Source: Anaerobacterium chartisolvens (lineage in GTDB: Bacteria; Bacillota; Clostridia; Acetivibrionales; DSM-27016). Taken from it: a DNA stretch of 64,000 bases. The stretch's first letter is position 1; each line of letters begins with the position of its first letter. Below the pieces are notes generated by a model that was not told where the DNA came from, did not search any database, and saw only the letters and a program-made list of their open reading frames with translations. Positions 8,945 to 17,201 of this stretch are shown here, piece after piece. The translations under genes were made by a program, and so were the position numbers. Location of the stretch: positions 22,456-86,455 of the forward strand of contig NZ_QPJT01000020.1 in assembly GCF_003337415.1 (NCBI RefSeq), given 5' to 3'.

Positions 8945-9328
8945 CTATATTGCCTCTTCTCCGTTTTCTCCTGTTCTTACCCTCACAGAATCGAATACAG
9001 GCATAACAAATATTTTTCCGTCACCGGCATGGCCTGTTTTGTTAATGTCAATGATAGCGTCTACAACCTTCTTAACATCCGCATCCTTCACTATCATGGA
9101 GATAAGTCTTTTGGGAATAAGCCTGTGCCCTTCCGATAAGGATTCTGCTACTGCAGGAGATGAAACATCCCCTCCCGAAATAATGTCCTGAATAAGCTCG
9201 TAATTAACCTTCTTCTTTCCCCTGCCCAGCACCTTTCTACAGTTCAAAGAGAAAAAGCCTTCCTTTGCCAGACCCTCTTTTGTCTGATTAACCTTGTTCA
9301 TTCTTATAACAGCCATGACTTCCTTCAT
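8945..9328 (-). CDS. nifI2: Nitrogenase-specific PII protein NifI2
   Basis: 127-residue PII-family protein (ending DGKIFVMPVFDSVRVRTGENGEEAI), with an enlarged T-loop region (KKKVNYELIQDIISGGDVSSPAVAES) as in NifI2/GlnB2 proteins encoded between nifH and nifD in archaea and clostridia. In methanogens NifI1 and NifI2 form a complex that binds NifDK and switches the enzyme off when ammonium appears, relieved by 2-oxoglutarate. The same role is expected here by family and position. It lies 11 nt before nifD and 16 nt after nifI1. Confidence 0.92.
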   Translation of the reverse strand: MKEVMAVIRMNKVNQTKEGLAKEGFFSLNCRKVLGRGKKKVNYELIQDIISGGDVSSPAVAESLSEGHRLIPKRLISMIVKDADVKKVVDAIIDINKTGHAGDGKIFVMPVFDSVRVRTGENGEEAI

Positions 9329-9344
9329 ATGACCTTACCCCCTC

Positions 9345-9671
9345 TTAAAGCTGATTTGTTCCTGAACTGATTGTATATGCTTCTTCCACAGGGCTTATAA
9401 ATATTTTTCCGTCACCGAATGCACCCTTTTCTCCTGTTTTTGCATTTTTCATTATAATTTTCACAACATCGTCCTTGTCTTCATCCTTAACAACCATAAT
9501 GAGCATTTCTTTGGGAATTTCATCATAAAAAACATCTCCGACTTTGACTCCACGCTGCTTGCCGCGCCCGCTTACATCCATCTTTGTAACGGCAGGGAAT
9601 CCTGCATCACTTAATTCAGCCAATACTACCCCAACCTTCTCAGGCCTTATAATTGCTCTTATCATCAACAT
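9345..9671 (-). CDS. nifI1: Nitrogenase-specific PII protein NifI1
   Basis: About 108 residues of PII family (MLMIRAIIRPEKVGVVLAEL, GDGKIFISPVEEAYTISSGT). It sits between nifH and nifI2, the diagnostic place for NifI1. The start is set at ATG 9671 because GGAGG lies nine bases upstream; a GTG two codons earlier is too close to that site. The T-loop segment (GVKVGDVFYDEIPKEML) lacks the YRGxEY uridylylation motif seen in GlnK of this window, which suggests control by effector binding and not by uridylylation. Confidence 0.92.
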   Translation of the reverse strand: MLMIRAIIRPEKVGVVLAELSDAGFPAVTKMDVSGRGKQRGVKVGDVFYDEIPKEMLIMVVKDEDKDDVVKIIMKNAKTGEKGAFGDGKIFISPVEEAYTISSGTNQL

Positions 9672-9738
9672 ACACACAAACCTCCAAATTCATTTTTTAT
9701 TAAGAATCCAGTCTGCACAGCCAACCCACCTGTGGATA

Positions 9739-10587
<849 letters not shown>

Positions 10588-10606
10588 TTAAAGTTTTAAA
10601 ACAAAA

Positions 10607-10669
10607 GGACGCCAAAATCATTTGATTTTGGCGTCCAGGCCTTTTTGATATTTTATTCATTCAAGGAAC
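10607..10669 (-). promoter_or_regulatory. nifH leader: two hairpins and overlapping intrinsic terminator (candidate ANTAR target)
   Basis: On the minus strand a first hairpin GTTC-CTTGAAT-GAAT (10669-10655) is followed by GGC-CTGGAC-GCC (10641-10630). The terminator is a 14-bp perfect stem beginning GGACGCC and closing GGCGTCC (10636-10607), followed by TTTTGTTTT. The second small hairpin and the terminator share the GACGCC segment, so they exclude each other. The same arrangement is present before glnK, with a similar first hairpin (UUCC, a G or U, then UGAA). This fits ANTAR antitermination. The hexaloop starts with C where the published consensus has A. Confidence 0.75.
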
Positions 10670-10697
10670 TTCATATCAATTATTGAATTATGAGTCA

Positions 10698-10726
10698 ATG
10701 ATACTACTTCTCTTGCATTTTGTCAA
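10698..10726 (-). promoter_or_regulatory. Sigma-A type promoter of the nif operon
   Basis: TTGACA (10726-10721), 17-bp spacer, TATCAT (10703-10698), upstream of the nifH leader. The spacer contains AATGCAAGAGA, closely matching AATGCAGGAGA in the same position of the glnK promoter. There is no sigma-54 GG-N10-GC element here, so control is more likely by termination in the leader than by an NifA-type activator. Confidence 0.8.
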
Positions 10727-10811
10727 TAATTTTATCAAAATAATTTAATTTCAAACTAATTTATGAAAGCGCAGTGCTATACTCCTGCATCTCAAATTAT
10801 AATATAGTTCA

Positions 10812-12134
10812 CTATAATATAGTGTCGGCGCTCTTCATATGGAAGTCGGCATATGCCTCCGAGCCGTGTTCGCTTACGTCAAGTCCGCCTTCCTCATGCT
10901 CCTTGCTGACTCTTAAGCCTACGGTAGCCTTAATAGCATTAAACAGTATGAATGTAGTTACAAGCACCCAGGCCGCTACCGTGATAACACCCAGAGCCTG
11001 AACTCCCAGAAGCCCAAAGCCCCCTCCGTAAAACAGCCCGCCTTCAGTGGCAAACAAACCGACAAGTATGGTTCCTGCCGCACCGCTAAAGCCATGAACA
11101 CCGATTGCTCCAACAGGGTCGTCAATTTTAAGAACCTTTTCGATAAACTCTATTCCGAATACAACCACAAATCCTGCAACCACACCTATAACTATCGATC
11201 CGGGAAGACTCACCGACGCGCAGCCCGCGGTTATGGCAACAAGTCCTGCCAGCGCGCCGTTCAAAGTCATACTGACATCAGGCTTCTTATAGCGCAGCCA
11301 CGTTATTATCATGACGGTAACAGCTCCGGCTGCAGCCGACAAATTCGTAGTCATCGCTATTGTTCCTATGCTTGCGTCAATACCCGACAATGTACTTCCG
11401 GGGTTAAAACCGAACCATCCGAACCAGAGGATGAATACACCCAGTGCCGCAAGCGTAATGCTGTGGCCCGGTATGGCATTGGGCTTTCCGTTCTTGTTGA
11501 ATTTCCCGACTCTGGGCCCGAGAGTGGCAGCTCCTACCAGCGCGGCCCAGCCTCCGACCGAATGTACAACGGTAGAACCGGCGAAATCAATCATTCCTAA
11601 GTTTGATAGCCAGCCCCCGCCCCATATCCAGTGTCCTACAACAGGATATATTATTAAGGTTATAGCGGCACTATATATAATATAGGAAGAAAACTTTGTT
11701 CTTTCAGCCATAGCTCCGGATACTATTGTTGCGGCAGTAGCAGCAAACACCGTCTGGAATATCATAAACGCCTCAAGAGGCACCCCTCTGTCCACGGTAT
11801 CTGTTCCGAAAAAGCCTGAAAGCCCTATAAATCCTCCCTGATCAGCTCCGAACATGAATGCGTATCCAATTGCATAAAACGCCAGTGAGCCTATTGAAAA
11901 ATCCATTAAATTCTTCATTATTATGTTGCTGGCATTCTTTGCTCTCGTCAATCCCGTTTCCACCATAGCAAAACCCGCCTGCATAAAGAACACTAAAAAC
12001 GCCGCCAGCAGTACCCACACCGTGTTAATCGCCAGGGCTGTAGCGTCATTTATCTCCTCCCCCGCCCCAAAAGCGACGGTAGGAATTAACAACAGCGCAA
12101 AAACTATAATAAAACCTATTATCCTCTTTTTCAT
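10812..12134 (-). CDS. amtB: Ammonium transporter AmtB
   Basis: 440 residues: signal-like N-terminus (IIGFIIVFALLLIPTVAFGAG), then about eleven hydrophobic segments with the Amt signatures (FFMQAGFAMVETGLTRAKNASNIIMKNLMD, GHWIWGGGW, DFAGSTVVHSVGG and the pore HGFSGAAGT region). It conducts ammonium or ammonia into the cell. It follows glnK by 35 nt, the usual operon in which GlnK blocks the channel when nitrogen is plentiful. The C-terminal tail (KEHEEGGLDVSEHGSEAY) is the standard cytoplasmic GlnK-sensing tail. Position next to nif suggests joint control. Confidence 0.96.
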   Translation of the reverse strand: MKKRIIGFIIVFALLLIPTVAFGAGEEINDATALAINTVWVLLAAFLVFFMQAGFAMVETGLTRAKNASNIIMKNLMDFSIGSLAFYAIGYAFMFGADQGGFIGLSGFFGTDTVDRGVPLEAFMIFQTVFAATAATIVSGAMAERTKFSSYIIYSAAITLIIYPVVGHWIWGGGWLSNLGMIDFAGSTVVHSVGGWAALVGAATLGPRVGKFNKNGKPNAIPGHSITLAALGVFILWFGWFGFNPGSTLSGIDASIGTIAMTTNLSAAAGAVTVMIITWLRYKKPDVSMTLNGALAGLVAITAGCASVSLPGSIVIGVVAGFVVVFGIEFIEKVLKIDDPVGAIGVHGFSGAAGTILVGLFATEGGLFYGGGFGLLGVQALGVITVAAWVLVTTFILFNAIKATVGLRVSKEHEEGGLDVSEHGSEAYADFHMKSADTIL

Positions 12135-12169
12135 AAAAATACAACTCCCCTTTATATTTTGTAAAGCTT

Positions 12170-12508
12170 TTATATTGCGTCCTTCCCTCTTGTCCCGGTT
12201 CTTATTCTTACAGCATCCTCCACGTTGTAAACAAATATTTTGCCGTCTCCGACCTGCCCTGTCCTCACTGCTTCGGTTATTTTCTGAATCAGCCCCTCGA
12301 CAGCCTCGTCGGGAACAACTGCTTCAATTTTAATTTTAGGGAGCAAATTTATACTGTACTCGGTACCTCTGTATATTTCCTTCCTCCCCTTCTGCATTCC
12401 ACAGCCTGAAACCATTGTAACAGTCATGCCATAGGTGCCTGCTTCATTCATTACCTCTTTAACGTCCTCAATTTTCTCCGGCCTAGTAATGATCTCCAAT
12501 TTTTTCAT
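12170..12508 (-). CDS. glnK: Nitrogen regulatory PII protein GlnK
   Basis: 112 residues from ATG 12508, preceded by AGGAG seven bases upstream; a TTG two codons earlier is rejected. It carries the PII T-loop with Tyr in EIYRGTEYSINLLPK and the B and C loops (TGQVGDGKIFVYNVEDAVRIRTG). PII proteins sense ATP/ADP and 2-oxoglutarate; the pairing with amtB points to GlnK, which plugs the transporter. Promoter, hairpins and terminator lie upstream. Confidence 0.93.
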   Translation of the reverse strand: MKKLEIITRPEKIEDVKEVMNEAGTYGMTVTMVSGCGMQKGRKEIYRGTEYSINLLPKIKIEAVVPDEAVEGLIQKITEAVRTGQVGDGKIFVYNVEDAVRIRTGTRGKDAI

Positions 12509-12553
12509 AGACAAACTCCTTTCCTGACATATTTTTCATTATAAAAAATAAAA

Positions 12554-12627
12554 AGACCCCAAAACTATACTTCTATTGTATAGTAATGGCGTCTATGCCC
12601 AGAAGGTATAAGATTCTTCACGGAATC
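12554..12627 (-). promoter_or_regulatory. glnK-amtB leader: two hexaloop hairpins and overlapping terminator (candidate ANTAR target)
   Basis: First hairpin GATTC-CGTGAA-GAATC (12627-12612). Second hairpin GGC-ATAGAC-GCC (12599-12588), whose six-base loop has A at position 1 and G at position 4, the published ANTAR consensus. The terminator (12594-12554) pairs AGAC and CC with GG and GTCT, plus an inner ACTATAC/GTATAGT stem, and runs into TTTTTATTTTTT. Its 5' arm uses the loop and 3' side of the second hairpin, so the two states are exclusive. Confidence 0.8.
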
Positions 12628-12665
12628 CTCTTCCTTCAAAAAACTAAATTAAAATTTATGAACCG

Positions 12666-12694
12666 ATTATATCATCTCTCCTGCATTATTGCAA
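12666..12694 (-). promoter_or_regulatory. Sigma-A type promoter of glnK-amtB
   Basis: TTGCAA (12694-12689), 17-bp spacer, TATAAT (12671-12666). It shares the spacer word AATGCA-x-GAGA with the nifH promoter at the same distance from the -10 box. Confidence 0.8.
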
Positions 12695-12797
12695 TACTTT
12701 TTATAAATTTCTTTTAATATTTATTTTTTTATGCAATTTACACATTTTCAACTTGCATTTTGTATTATTTTTCAAAAGCATCCCTAAGCATCTGTTT

Positions 12798-13370
12798 TTA
12801 TCCCCTGGTAAGAATCAGTGCTTCTGCAATATTCTTCATGGGAATCCTGTTATCGCGGCTTTTCTTTCTTATTACTTCATAGGCTTCCGCTTCTGAAAGC
12901 CCTTCCTTCTCTACCAATATCCATTTTGCCTTTTCGACAGCCTTTCTGCTCTCAAGAGTCTCATTCAGCTTTTTTACCTTCTCCTCATACTGGATAATCC
13001 TTGAATAATTTATCATCGCTGCATCAGTTATCTGCACTATTGCCTCTTCAAAAACCGGCTTGCTTATATAAGTCATCACTCTGGATTTTTGTATAAATTC
13101 AAATATATCGTCACTTCTTGTATCCAGAATTAAACCACACGCACACAGTAGGTCTTCATCAATAGTTTCAAGTGTCTGCTTTAAATCCTTAAAGCCTTTC
13201 CCCACATCAATAACAACAAGCTCCGGGGTCGAATTTCTTATATGCCTCAATATATTGAAATAATCCTTGGAATATCCTATAAATATATGTCCGCTGGAGA
13301 CAAGGGCATTTTTTACACATGCCAGAGTTTTTTTATCCTCTCCTGAAATAATGAATTTGCCGTATACCAT
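12798..13370 (-). CDS. ANTAR-domain response regulator (RNA-binding antiterminator)
   Basis: About 190 residues. The N-terminal half looks like a receiver domain (FIISGEDKK, phospho-acceptor-like Asp in PELVVIDVGKG, Lys in YISKPVFEE). A coiled segment follows (YEEKVKKLNETLESRKAVEKAKWILVEKEG), then the ANTAR three-helix module (GLSEAEAYEVIRKKSRDNRIPMKNIAEALI). ANTAR proteins such as NasR, EutV and AmiR bind paired hexaloop hairpins and prevent termination. Such hairpins precede glnK, nifH and this gene itself, so it is the likely nitrogen regulator of the cluster. ATG 13370 is preferred, with AGGTGG five bases upstream; GTG 13379 is the alternative. No cognate sensor kinase is adjacent. Confidence 0.9.
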   Translation of the reverse strand: MVYGKFIISGEDKKTLACVKNALVSSGHIFIGYSKDYFNILRHIRNSTPELVVIDVGKGFKDLKQTLETIDEDLLCACGLILDTRSDDIFEFIQKSRVMTYISKPVFEEAIVQITDAAMINYSRIIQYEEKVKKLNETLESRKAVEKAKWILVEKEGLSEAEAYEVIRKKSRDNRIPMKNIAEALILTRG

Positions 13371-13395
13371 ATCTCCCACCTCTGATCCGATTAGT

Positions 13396-13488
13396 TTAAA
13401 GGCGGAGTAAGCATGTTATGCCGATATGCGGCCTAACCCCTGCAAACTCATTTTTTATGCTGCGGCCTGAAGCTATACCGTAGTTCAT
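13396..13488 (-). CDS. Small ORF (30 aa) in the ANTAR leader, function unknown
   Basis: ATG at 13488 is preceded by AGGAAGGTG five bases upstream, a strong ribosome site. The frame runs 30 codons to TAA and ends 25 nt before the ANTAR start. The peptide begins MNYGIASGRS and ends GVRPHIGITCLLRL. It lies after the leader terminator, so it would be made only when the terminator is read through, together with the ANTAR protein. It could be a leader peptide that couples translation, or a real small protein. No family is recognised. Confidence 0.5.
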   Translation of the reverse strand: MNYGIASGRSIKNEFAGVRPHIGITCLLRL

Positions 13489-13557
13489 ATAAACACCTTC
13501 CTTTAACATGACTAAAAAATTTTGATATTTACATAAAATTATCGTACAAACAAAAAA

Positions 13558-13627
13558 GCCTCCCCACTTAGACTGTTAAGTATGTTTATAGGGAAGCATC
13601 TGTGCTACTTTAGCTACAACAATGTAA
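13558..13627 (-). promoter_or_regulatory. Leader of the ANTAR gene: two hexaloop hairpins and overlapping terminator (candidate autoregulation)
   Basis: First hairpin TTAC-ATTGTT-GTAG (13627-13614) and second hairpin GTAGC-ACAGAT-GCTTC (13608-13593). Both have six-base loops with A at position 1 and G at position 4. The intrinsic terminator pairs GCTTCCC with GGGAGGC (13597-13558), has an inner ACTTA-ACAGTC-TAAGT stem, and is followed by TTTTTTGTTT. The terminator's first arm uses the 3' side of the second hairpin, the classic ANTAR switch. The regulator would thus stimulate its own expression. Confidence 0.8.
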
Positions 13628-13696
13628 TTGATAAAAAATATTAAATTTAAGTAAAAATGCCAATATATAAAGCAAGTGCTCTTTACTATTATTTAT

Positions 13697-13725
13697 ATAA
13701 TAGCATAGGCATATTATTTCTGCAA
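13697..13725 (-). promoter_or_regulatory. Promoter of the ANTAR gene
   Basis: TTGCAG (13725-13720), 17-bp spacer, TATTAT (13702-13697). It places the start site about 60 nt before the first hexaloop hairpin. The 465-nt stretch between the small ORF and the aspartate kinase gene holds this promoter, the leader switch and one GC-rich hairpin; nothing else is recognised in it. Confidence 0.65.
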
Positions 13726-13767
13726 GTAATTTTTTTTATTCTTTCATATATCTTACGTACAATCTGT

Positions 13768-13789
13768 AGCCCCCGCACTCTGCGGGCTT
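13768..13789 (-). terminator. GC-rich hairpin after aspartate kinase
   Basis: AGCCCCCGCA (13768-13777) faces TGCGGGCTT (13781-13789), forming a hairpin with a small bulge. It lies about 165 nt beyond the aspartate kinase stop and has no run of T on the minus strand, so it is only a possible 3' end signal. Confidence 0.35.
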
Positions 13790-13953
13790 AATATAGAACT
13801 CTGTTAAGAGCACGTAAAATATACTATACAACCAATCTTAATAAAAAGAATGCATTTAGTTTTATAATTTATCATCCACATAATATCAATAAGGCAAATA
13901 AAATTATTGCAGCATTTTTTATTTCATCCTTCAAAGAATACGTATGTTATTTA

Positions 13954-15309
13954 CTAAAAAAACTCATTATAGAGTGCCTTTACAGCCTCGTTTACTTTTT
14001 CCTCCTTTACCCCGAACATCATGCTTACCTCGGAAGAGCCTTGATTTATCATTTCAAGATTCACTCCGGCCCGCGCCAGTGCGGCACCTGCTCTGGCTGC
14101 TATACCGATTGTGTTTTTCATTCCCTCTCCAACCATCATAACCATCGCAAGCTTCCTTACCACAAATATATCGTCTACCTTTAGCTCCGACTTAATACGG
14201 TTTATCACTCTCTCTTCAGTCTCGCCGCCTAACTGCCTCTCCCGGATAACCACCGAAACATTGTCTATGCCTGACGGTATATGCTCATAAGCAATGCCCT
14301 CATCCTCAAGAATCTGAAGCATCTTGCGTCCAAAGCCTATTTCTCTGTTCATCATATATTTGCTTAAGTATATGCTGCAAAAGCCTTTATCTCCTGCAAT
14401 ACCTACGACAGGCCCGTTTTTGTTTTCCCTTTCGGAAACAATCATCGTTCCCGGTGCAGAAGGATTATTTGTATTCTTTATGCATACCGGAATGCCCTTG
14501 TGGTATACAGGCTCAAGCGTCTCCTCATGCAGCACCGAAAAGCCCGCGTACGACAGCTCTCTCATTTCTCTGTATGTAAGTATCGAAATTGGCTTGGGGC
14601 TTGGAATTATATTGGGATTGGCCGAAAATACAGAATCGACATCGGTAAAATTTTCATACATTTCCGCATCAACAGCCGCGGCAAGGATTGAGCCTGTTAT
14701 GTCCGAGCCTCCTCTGGGGAAGGTAACAACCTCACCCGTTGCCGAATACCCAAAAAATCCCGGAAAAATCATTATTCCATCCATATTAAGGCTGGCTTTA
14801 AGGTTATTGTATGACTGAGGAAGCACGCGCGCATTGCCAAATTCATCACTTAAAAAAAGCCCCGCATCCCCAGGATTTACATAGTGAGCCTTAACCCCCA
14901 TGCTTCGTAGGCATTCTGCCGCCAATTTAGCACAGTTGTCCTCTCCCGCCGCCTTAAGTAGATCCATAAATTTGGCTCTGTCAGTCTTATCCGACGATAC
15001 CCTCTTGCGCAAATCCGCTTCAATAACCTGTACAATGTCCCCCGACAGATTAAAGTCCCGTGCAATTTCCGCATATCTCGACACAACCGCATTCAATTCG
15101 TCTTTTGCTTCCCCGTCACTTAAGCATTTCTCGGCGCACCTTATAAGAAGATCGGTAACCTTAATATCGTTATCATATCTCTTCCCTGGAGCCGAAACAA
15201 CTACCAGCCTCCTTGCGGGATCGGATATAACTATTTCAAACGCCTTTTTTATTTGCTCGGCACTTGCCATGGAAGTGCCTCCGAACTTAGCAATTTTCAT
15301 TCCATTCAT
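13954..15309 (-). CDS. Aspartate kinase
   Basis: 451 residues with the aspartokinase start KIAKFGGTSMA, the substrate region GFFGYSATGEVVTFPRGGSDITG and two C-terminal ACT repeats (GFCSIYLSKYMMN region; MVGEGMKNTIGIAARAGAALARAGVNLEMINQGSSE). It phosphorylates aspartate, the first step to lysine, threonine and methionine. The ACT domains indicate feedback control, and the neighbouring hom gene suggests the threonine branch. ATG 15309 touches its GGGGG site; ATG 15300 three codons later, at MKIAKFGG, is better spaced and may be the true start. Confidence 0.93.
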   Translation of the reverse strand: MNGMKIAKFGGTSMASAEQIKKAFEIVISDPARRLVVVSAPGKRYDNDIKVTDLLIRCAEKCLSDGEAKDELNAVVSRYAEIARDFNLSGDIVQVIEADLRKRVSSDKTDRAKFMDLLKAAGEDNCAKLAAECLRSMGVKAHYVNPGDAGLFLSDEFGNARVLPQSYNNLKASLNMDGIMIFPGFFGYSATGEVVTFPRGGSDITGSILAAAVDAEMYENFTDVDSVFSANPNIIPSPKPISILTYREMRELSYAGFSVLHEETLEPVYHKGIPVCIKNTNNPSAPGTMIVSERENKNGPVVGIAGDKGFCSIYLSKYMMNREIGFGRKMLQILEDEGIAYEHIPSGIDNVSVVIRERQLGGETEERVINRIKSELKVDDIFVVRKLAMVMMVGEGMKNTIGIAARAGAALARAGVNLEMINQGSSEVSMMFGVKEEKVNEAVKALYNEFF

Positions 15310-15369
15310 CCCCCAATCACTTCGTCATTATAAATTGACCGCCCTCCGCTCAATTATGAGCGTTGCAAG

Positions 15370-16623
15370 CTACTGCCCGTCATCTAACAGCCTTATGATG
15401 CTCAAGGTTTTTTCAATGCCTTCGGAAGCCTCCGCCTCTTTAAGCAGCTTTTCCAGTTGCCTTTCGGTATATACTCCCGTTACAAAACCAATTTCATTTT
15501 CAAAAGGAACAGCCGGCCTTACCCAGGCTACCCTCTTAAAGATATCTTCAACAGCCGACTCCGCTTCATGTGAACCCCCTGTCTTAAGTCTTATAAAATA
15601 CCTGCATTCAAAATCCCTATGGTCAATCATATTATCACCCGGGCCAACAGTCCACGTATGGCTCCGGCAGACTCCCCTGTGCTTTACAATATCAATTACA
15701 TCCGCTGCTACCGCGCTCGCCGTCGGAAGCTTTCCCGCTCCCCTGCCATAAAACATAGTCTCTCCTACCGCATTTCCTTTTACAACAATTGCATTGAATA
15801 CGTCGTCTACATTTGAAATGGGGTTTTTCTTGCTGACTATGGCAGGGCTCACACGGGCAAATATTTTGTCTCCTGTCTTAACGCTTAAGCCTATAAGCTT
15901 TACAGTGGAGTCCATAGCCTCGGCATACTGCATGTCGGCAAGGCTTATCGAGGATATGCCCTCAGTGTGTATCTGTCTGTAATCTATAAACTCATTATAT
16001 GCTATGGAGGAAAGGATAGCTATTTTTCTGCATGCGTCATGGCCCTCTATATCGGCGGTAGGATCTGCCTCTGCATACCCCTTTTGCTGCGCTTCCTTCA
16101 AAGCCTCGCTAAAGTCCTTTCCCTCTCTTTTCATCTGCGTAAGGATATAATTGGTCGTTCCATTTAAAATACCCGTAATGGCATTGATTTCATTTGCCGC
16201 AAGGCATCCGCTCAAGGGTCGTATAATGGGTATTCCCCCCCCGACGCTTGCCTCAAACAAATAGCTTACACCGTTTTGCGCGGCAAGCTCAAGCAGCTCG
16301 GGCCCATAAGCAGCTACAATCTCCTTGTTGGAGGTCACCACATGCTTTCCCATCTTCAACGCCCTTTTTGTAAATTCATAGGCAATGCGGGAGCCTCCTA
16401 TTGTCTCCACAATAATGCTTATTTCACTGTCCTCAAATACCTCGTCGGCATTCTTTGTCAGCAGGTCTTTGTCCGGGCTTTCAGGGAAATCACGTATATC
16501 CAGTATTTTTTTAACCTCTATTTTCTCTCCCGCTCTGACCGCTATGCCCGGACAGTTTTTCCTGATAACCTCCAAAACACCTGAGCCCACTGTACCATAG
16601 CCTAAAATCGCTATATAAACCAT
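15370..16623 (-). CDS. hom: Homoserine dehydrogenase
   Basis: 417 residues from ATG 16623, preceded by AGGAGG at a rather long 13 bases. NAD(P) binding site (AILGYGTVGSGVLEVI), catalytic core (TGILNGTTNYILTQMKREG, QQKGYAEADPTADIEGHDACRKIAILS) and a C-terminal ACT domain (YFIRLKTGG). It reduces aspartate semialdehyde to homoserine for threonine and methionine. An upstream in-frame extension overlapping the ACT-protein gene is not likely to be translated. Upstream is an ACT regulator, downstream aspartate kinase, all in one direction. Confidence 0.95.
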   Translation of the reverse strand: MVYIAILGYGTVGSGVLEVIRKNCPGIAVRAGEKIEVKKILDIRDFPESPDKDLLTKNADEVFEDSEISIIVETIGGSRIAYEFTKRALKMGKHVVTSNKEIVAAYGPELLELAAQNGVSYLFEASVGGGIPIIRPLSGCLAANEINAITGILNGTTNYILTQMKREGKDFSEALKEAQQKGYAEADPTADIEGHDACRKIAILSSIAYNEFIDYRQIHTEGISSISLADMQYAEAMDSTVKLIGLSVKTGDKIFARVSPAIVSKKNPISNVDDVFNAIVVKGNAVGETMFYGRGAGKLPTASAVAADVIDIVKHRGVCRSHTWTVGPGDNMIDHRDFECRYFIRLKTGGSHEAESAVEDIFKRVAWVRPAVPFENEIGFVTGVYTERQLEKLLKEAEASEGIEKTLSIIRLLDDGQ

Positions 16624-16642
16624 ATTTTTTTCTAAGCCTCCT

Positions 16643-17086
16643 CTATTCTCTTGCAAGTATCCCATACCTTCTGACCCCTTCTATACTCCCTACGTCACTC
16701 ATCAATTCATCTATATCCCCCGTCATTTCCTCTGTCTCTATAGATATAGTAACGTCAGCCAGGCCATTTATAGGGATGTTCTGATTAATAGTTAATATAT
16801 TGGCCTTCACCTTTGCGATGCTGTTAATTATGCTGGATAATATACCTGCAAAGTCTTCTACTACAAAAAATAGCGTAATAACCCTCCCCCTTGAGGTTTC
16901 ATAAAAAGGAAAAATAAAATCCTTATACTTATAGTAGGCGCTGCGGCTGAGTCCAATTTCCTTCACGGCTTCATTGACCGTCTTTACACTCCCTCTGCTG
17001 AGTATTTTCTTAACCTCTATTACTTTTGTAAATACCTCTGGCAATACCAGTGCATCGACAAGATAATATGTTGAGTTGTCTCTCAT
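16643..17086 (-). CDS. ACT-domain protein of the UPF0735/PheB type
   Basis: 147 residues from ATG 17086, which has GGAGG five bases upstream; this gives the usual length of the family, while the longer frame to 17164 would not. The N-terminal part looks like a small helix-turn-helix (SRGSVKTVNEAVKEIGLSRSAYYKYKDFIFPF), followed by an ACT domain (RVITLFFVVEDFAGILSSIINSIAKVKANILTINQNIPINGLADV). Homologues are commonly encoded just before hom in Firmicutes and are thought to sense an amino acid and regulate the pathway. The ligand is not evident from sequence. Confidence 0.88.
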   Translation of the reverse strand: MRDNSTYYLVDALVLPEVFTKVIEVKKILSRGSVKTVNEAVKEIGLSRSAYYKYKDFIFPFYETSRGRVITLFFVVEDFAGILSSIINSIAKVKANILTINQNIPINGLADVTISIETEEMTGDIDELMSDVGSIEGVRRYGILARE

Positions 17087-17201
17087 ATCAGCCTCCATGT
17101 CCATACTCGGCGTACAATTGTTTTTCCCCCGTGATATATTAGCATATTTTAAATTGAATTTCAAGATATACCTGCAAATTATACGAAAAAAAGACAGGCT
17201 G

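Noticed and set aside
14900..15751. Plus-strand frame of 283 codons across aspartate kinase and hom
   Set aside because: Antisense shadow of two well-conserved genes; composition is that of a reversed coding strand.
16624..16665. N-terminal extension of homoserine dehydrogenase
   Set aside because: It overlaps the end of the ACT gene and has no Shine-Dalgarno site; the Rossmann motif starts at the internal ATG.
16643..17201. T-box riboswitch before the hom operon
   Set aside because: No T-box sequence, specifier hairpin or terminator was found in the short upstream region.
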